Origin: CAYYIS01 sp964470965
GTDB taxonomy: Bacteria > JAAXHH01 > JABIQT01
Direction: 5' to 3'
Assembly: GCA_964470965.1 (NCBI GenBank)
Contig: CAYYIS010000003.1
Span: forward strand, 124,001-188,000
DNA: 64,000 nt
Shown here: positions 62,253-64,000 of the stretch, one piece after another
How the letters are laid out: the number at the start of each line of letters is the position of its first letter
How positions within the stretch are numbered: the first letter of the stretch is position 1
Translations under genes and position numbers: made by a program
The notes under the pieces: model-generated
The model's input: the letters and a program-made list of their open reading frames with translations, nothing else
What the model was told of the DNA's origin: nothing
Databases searched by the model: none

Positions 62253-63017
62253 ATGACCGACCGTCTAAAACAACTACTTCAAGAAAACGATCGGCTCTAT
62301 GGCCTTGTCTGCCGGGACACCACGCCCGTCGATGTGGAACTGATGGCCCAATTGGGATATCATTTCGTCTGGATCGACCTGGAACACGCCACCATGTCTC
62401 CGACCGAGGTCATTAGGTTGGGGCGGGCCATTGATCATCTGGGCATGGTGCCGTTGGTACGCATTCCCGAGCTATCCCGTTCCCATGTCCAGCTCCTCCT
62501 GGACGACGGCATCCAGATCCTAACACTGCCGGATGTACGGAGCGCCGAGCAGGTGAAGGAATTTGTAGCGCTTGGCAAATATCCACCCCTTGGCAGGCGA
62601 GGCGTGTCCAGCACCACCGTTCGCACCGGCTATTCTCTGGAGGGCGGTACACAGGAGACCCTGGCGGAGATGAATGAAGCGACCCATCTGATGGCCATGA
62701 TCGAAAGCGATTTGGGGTATGGGGCGCTGGATGATATTCTTGAGGTTGTAGGGTGTGATATGATCACCTTCGGCTACCAGGACTGGTGCGCAGACTTGGG
62801 TTTGTTCGGCGAGGCGGCGAAAGCCCATATCGGTCCAAAAGCCGAGCGGCTCGTAACGGTTTCCGCCGAGGCAGGGAAAATCGTAACGACGGTCGTTTCC
62901 GGCCCGGCGGAAGCCGCCCATTACGTATCCCTCGGTGCCCGAATGCTGCTGCTGGGAGTGGATATCTCCCTCAAACGGAGTGCACTGGCAGATCGAATCG
63001 AGGCATTCACATGTTGA
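62253..63017 (+). CDS. HpcH/HpaI-family aldolase
   Basis: 254 aa class II, metal-dependent pyruvate aldolase. D42-L-E44-H45 (WIDLEHATMSP), MIESDLG and the FGYQDWCADLG segment match the family's metal and base positions; VRTGYSLEGGTQE is the phosphate/substrate loop. It cleaves 2-keto-4-hydroxy acids to pyruvate and an aldehyde, a role that would complement the enolase-type sugar-acid dehydratases elsewhere in the window. AAAGGAG five bases before ATG supports the start. Confidence 0.92.
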   Translation: MTDRLKQLLQENDRLYGLVCRDTTPVDVELMAQLGYHFVWIDLEHATMSPTEVIRLGRAIDHLGMVPLVRIPELSRSHVQLLLDDGIQILTLPDVRSAEQVKEFVALGKYPPLGRRGVSSTTVRTGYSLEGGTQETLAEMNEATHLMAMIESDLGYGALDDILEVVGCDMITFGYQDWCADLGLFGEAAKAHIGPKAERLVTVSAEAGKIVTTVVSGPAEAAHYVSLGARMLLLGVDISLKRSALADRIEAFTC

Positions 63018-63140
63018 GCCTGTCGGAAAACCTATCCTAGCATCAGGCAGAACCGAAACCTGTCCTGTGTCGTCGAATTTTTGGATTCGCCTGTAGCGAA
63101 TTGGATGCGGCAGTTAGCGCGGACCATAGCCATGCTCCAT

Positions 63141-63920
63141 TTACAAACAGTCCGGATATTCCTGCCCAAGAACGAGCAGGAACGGGTTTACCGCCTTGGG
63201 GTCGTTGAGCCAGCGTGATCCGGCATCAGCGTAGTGGAGGACGTACGCACGACGATGCCGTTCTGTGACGTTGTCACCGGATCGGTGCAGGACGTGGCCG
63301 GAGAAAAACACTGCGCTGCCTGTTTTGAGGGAGACCATCTGTTCGTTCCGCTCCCTGGCGCTGTGCACTTCCACATAGAGGCGTTCTTGTTTAGGATCGA
63401 TCGGCTTTTCATGCGGGTAAATAGGATCGTTCTGACTACCGGGGACCACGAAGAGGCAGCCGTTTTCGACCATCGCATCGTCACAGGCGATCCAGACCGC
63501 CATCAGGGTATCCGGATCGGTCTTCAGGTACCAGGCATCCTGATGGTAGGGTTGACCAACACCGACCTCAGGTGGCTTGTCCAGATACATGCTCTGGACG
63601 CACTTGACGTCCGGTCCGACCAGGTGGGGCAGGATGGCCTTCAGATTCGGATGCGCCGCGAATTTCTGGAACACCGGATTCGACATGTGCATCTGATGAC
63701 CGATCTTGAACAGGTATTCCGGATCGTCGCCTTCGGTCAATCCCTGTTCGAGCGCATCCGGTTCCATCCAGACCTGGTTGCCTTCTTCCAACGGTATTTC
63801 GCCACGCACTACTTCGGCCGCATACCGGCGTAGTTCGGCGCACTCACCCTCTGTGAACACATCCTCAACGATGAGGTAGCCCTGCTCCCGGTAGTGCTTA
63901 GCCTGTGCGGGGGTGACCAT
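63141..63920 (-). CDS. Phytanoyl-CoA dioxygenase (PhyH) family protein
   Basis: 259 aa. Iron ligands read H126-x-D128 (PYHQDAWYLKTDP) and H212 (GHVLHRSGDN), with R224 (RHRRAY) for 2-oxoglutarate. CLFVVPGSQNDP is the family turn. An AGGAGG seven bases upstream of ATG is ideal. This copy has the most canonical PhyH sequence of the five in the window. It is convergent with the aldolase gene. Substrate unknown. Confidence 0.92.
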   Translation of the reverse strand: MVTPAQAKHYREQGYLIVEDVFTEGECAELRRYAAEVVRGEIPLEEGNQVWMEPDALEQGLTEGDDPEYLFKIGHQMHMSNPVFQKFAAHPNLKAILPHLVGPDVKCVQSMYLDKPPEVGVGQPYHQDAWYLKTDPDTLMAVWIACDDAMVENGCLFVVPGSQNDPIYPHEKPIDPKQERLYVEVHSARERNEQMVSLKTGSAVFFSGHVLHRSGDNVTERHRRAYVLHYADAGSRWLNDPKAVNPFLLVLGQEYPDCL

Positions 63921-64000
63921 ACATGGTCCTCCTAAGTTGCGGTCTCCATATCCTGACTATATTTACCGTTACGGGCAACCCCGTTGCACTGTGCGCGGTG

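Overview
The window is a gene-dense piece (about 55% GC, 58 genes or gene remnants) of a bacterial chromosome that I cannot name from sequence alone. Its content (five phytanoyl-CoA dioxygenase-like (PhyH) genes, formylglycine-type sulfatases, two mandelate racemase-type enolase enzymes, a Gfo/Idh/MocA dehydrogenase, DUF1349, a GH106-like glycosidase and a heparinase II/III-like lyase) is typical of uncultivated Latescibacterota, Poribacteria and related degraders of complex organic matter. That assignment is inference. SD-type ribosome sites and ATGA stop/start overlaps are common, and several near-consensus sigma70-type promoters are visible.

Layout. 1-3634: HAD hydrolase (cut by the window edge), Gfo/Idh/MocA dehydrogenase and two PhyH genes, all minus. 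3739-5159: HD-domain protein and glycerophosphodiester phosphodiesterase. 5502-12023: a complete oligopeptide-type ABC transporter operon (lipoprotein binding protein, two permeases, two ATPases, small membrane protein), preceded by a palindromic operator candidate. 12315-16614: cupin, PhyH, DUF1349 protein, sulfatase. 16798-21610: promoter, direct repeat, small membrane ORF and carAB. 21787-34363: catabolic island with a sulfatase that appears to start at CTG, a beta-lactamase-fold protein that has lost its catalytic Ser and Lys, a GH106-like glycosidase, an M29 aminopeptidase, two enolase-superfamily enzymes, PhyH, DUF1499, VOC and an S58 peptidase. 34492-36294: TlpA-like protein, remnants of an excisionase and a tyrosine recombinase, then initiator tRNA-fMet with its own promoter and terminator, i.e. 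the scar of an integrative element. 36648-40662: heparinase-like lyase, collapsed sulfatase pseudogene, trmH, EamA transporter.

40646-45282 (minus): an assimilatory sulfur operon with its promoter: sulfite reductase, APS reductase, a 50-aa small ORF, a 162-aa unknown protein, precorrin-2 dehydrogenase and SUMT. The last two make the siroheme that the first gene needs. 45869-48406: PC4-like ssDNA-binding protein overlapping a CopA-type copper ATPase, with a palindrome upstream. 48685-50897: aminotransferase and an exported TPR protein.

51431-59981 holds what I regard as the most interesting system: a 1438-aa four-module protein (fatty acyl reductase, AMP-binding domain, carrier protein, PlsC-type acyltransferase) overlapping a HAD-IB phosphatase and a zinc alcohol dehydrogenase, with glycerol kinase downstream. 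The domain content resembles the multidomain ElbD protein of Myxococcus xanthus ether-lipid synthesis, so this may be an alkyl/alkenyl ether lipid pathway in an unusual phylum. Its adenylation domain has non-canonical nucleotide-binding motifs. The window ends with a bifunctional phosphoglucose/phosphomannose isomerase, an aldo/keto reductase, an HpcH/HpaI aldolase and a fifth PhyH gene.
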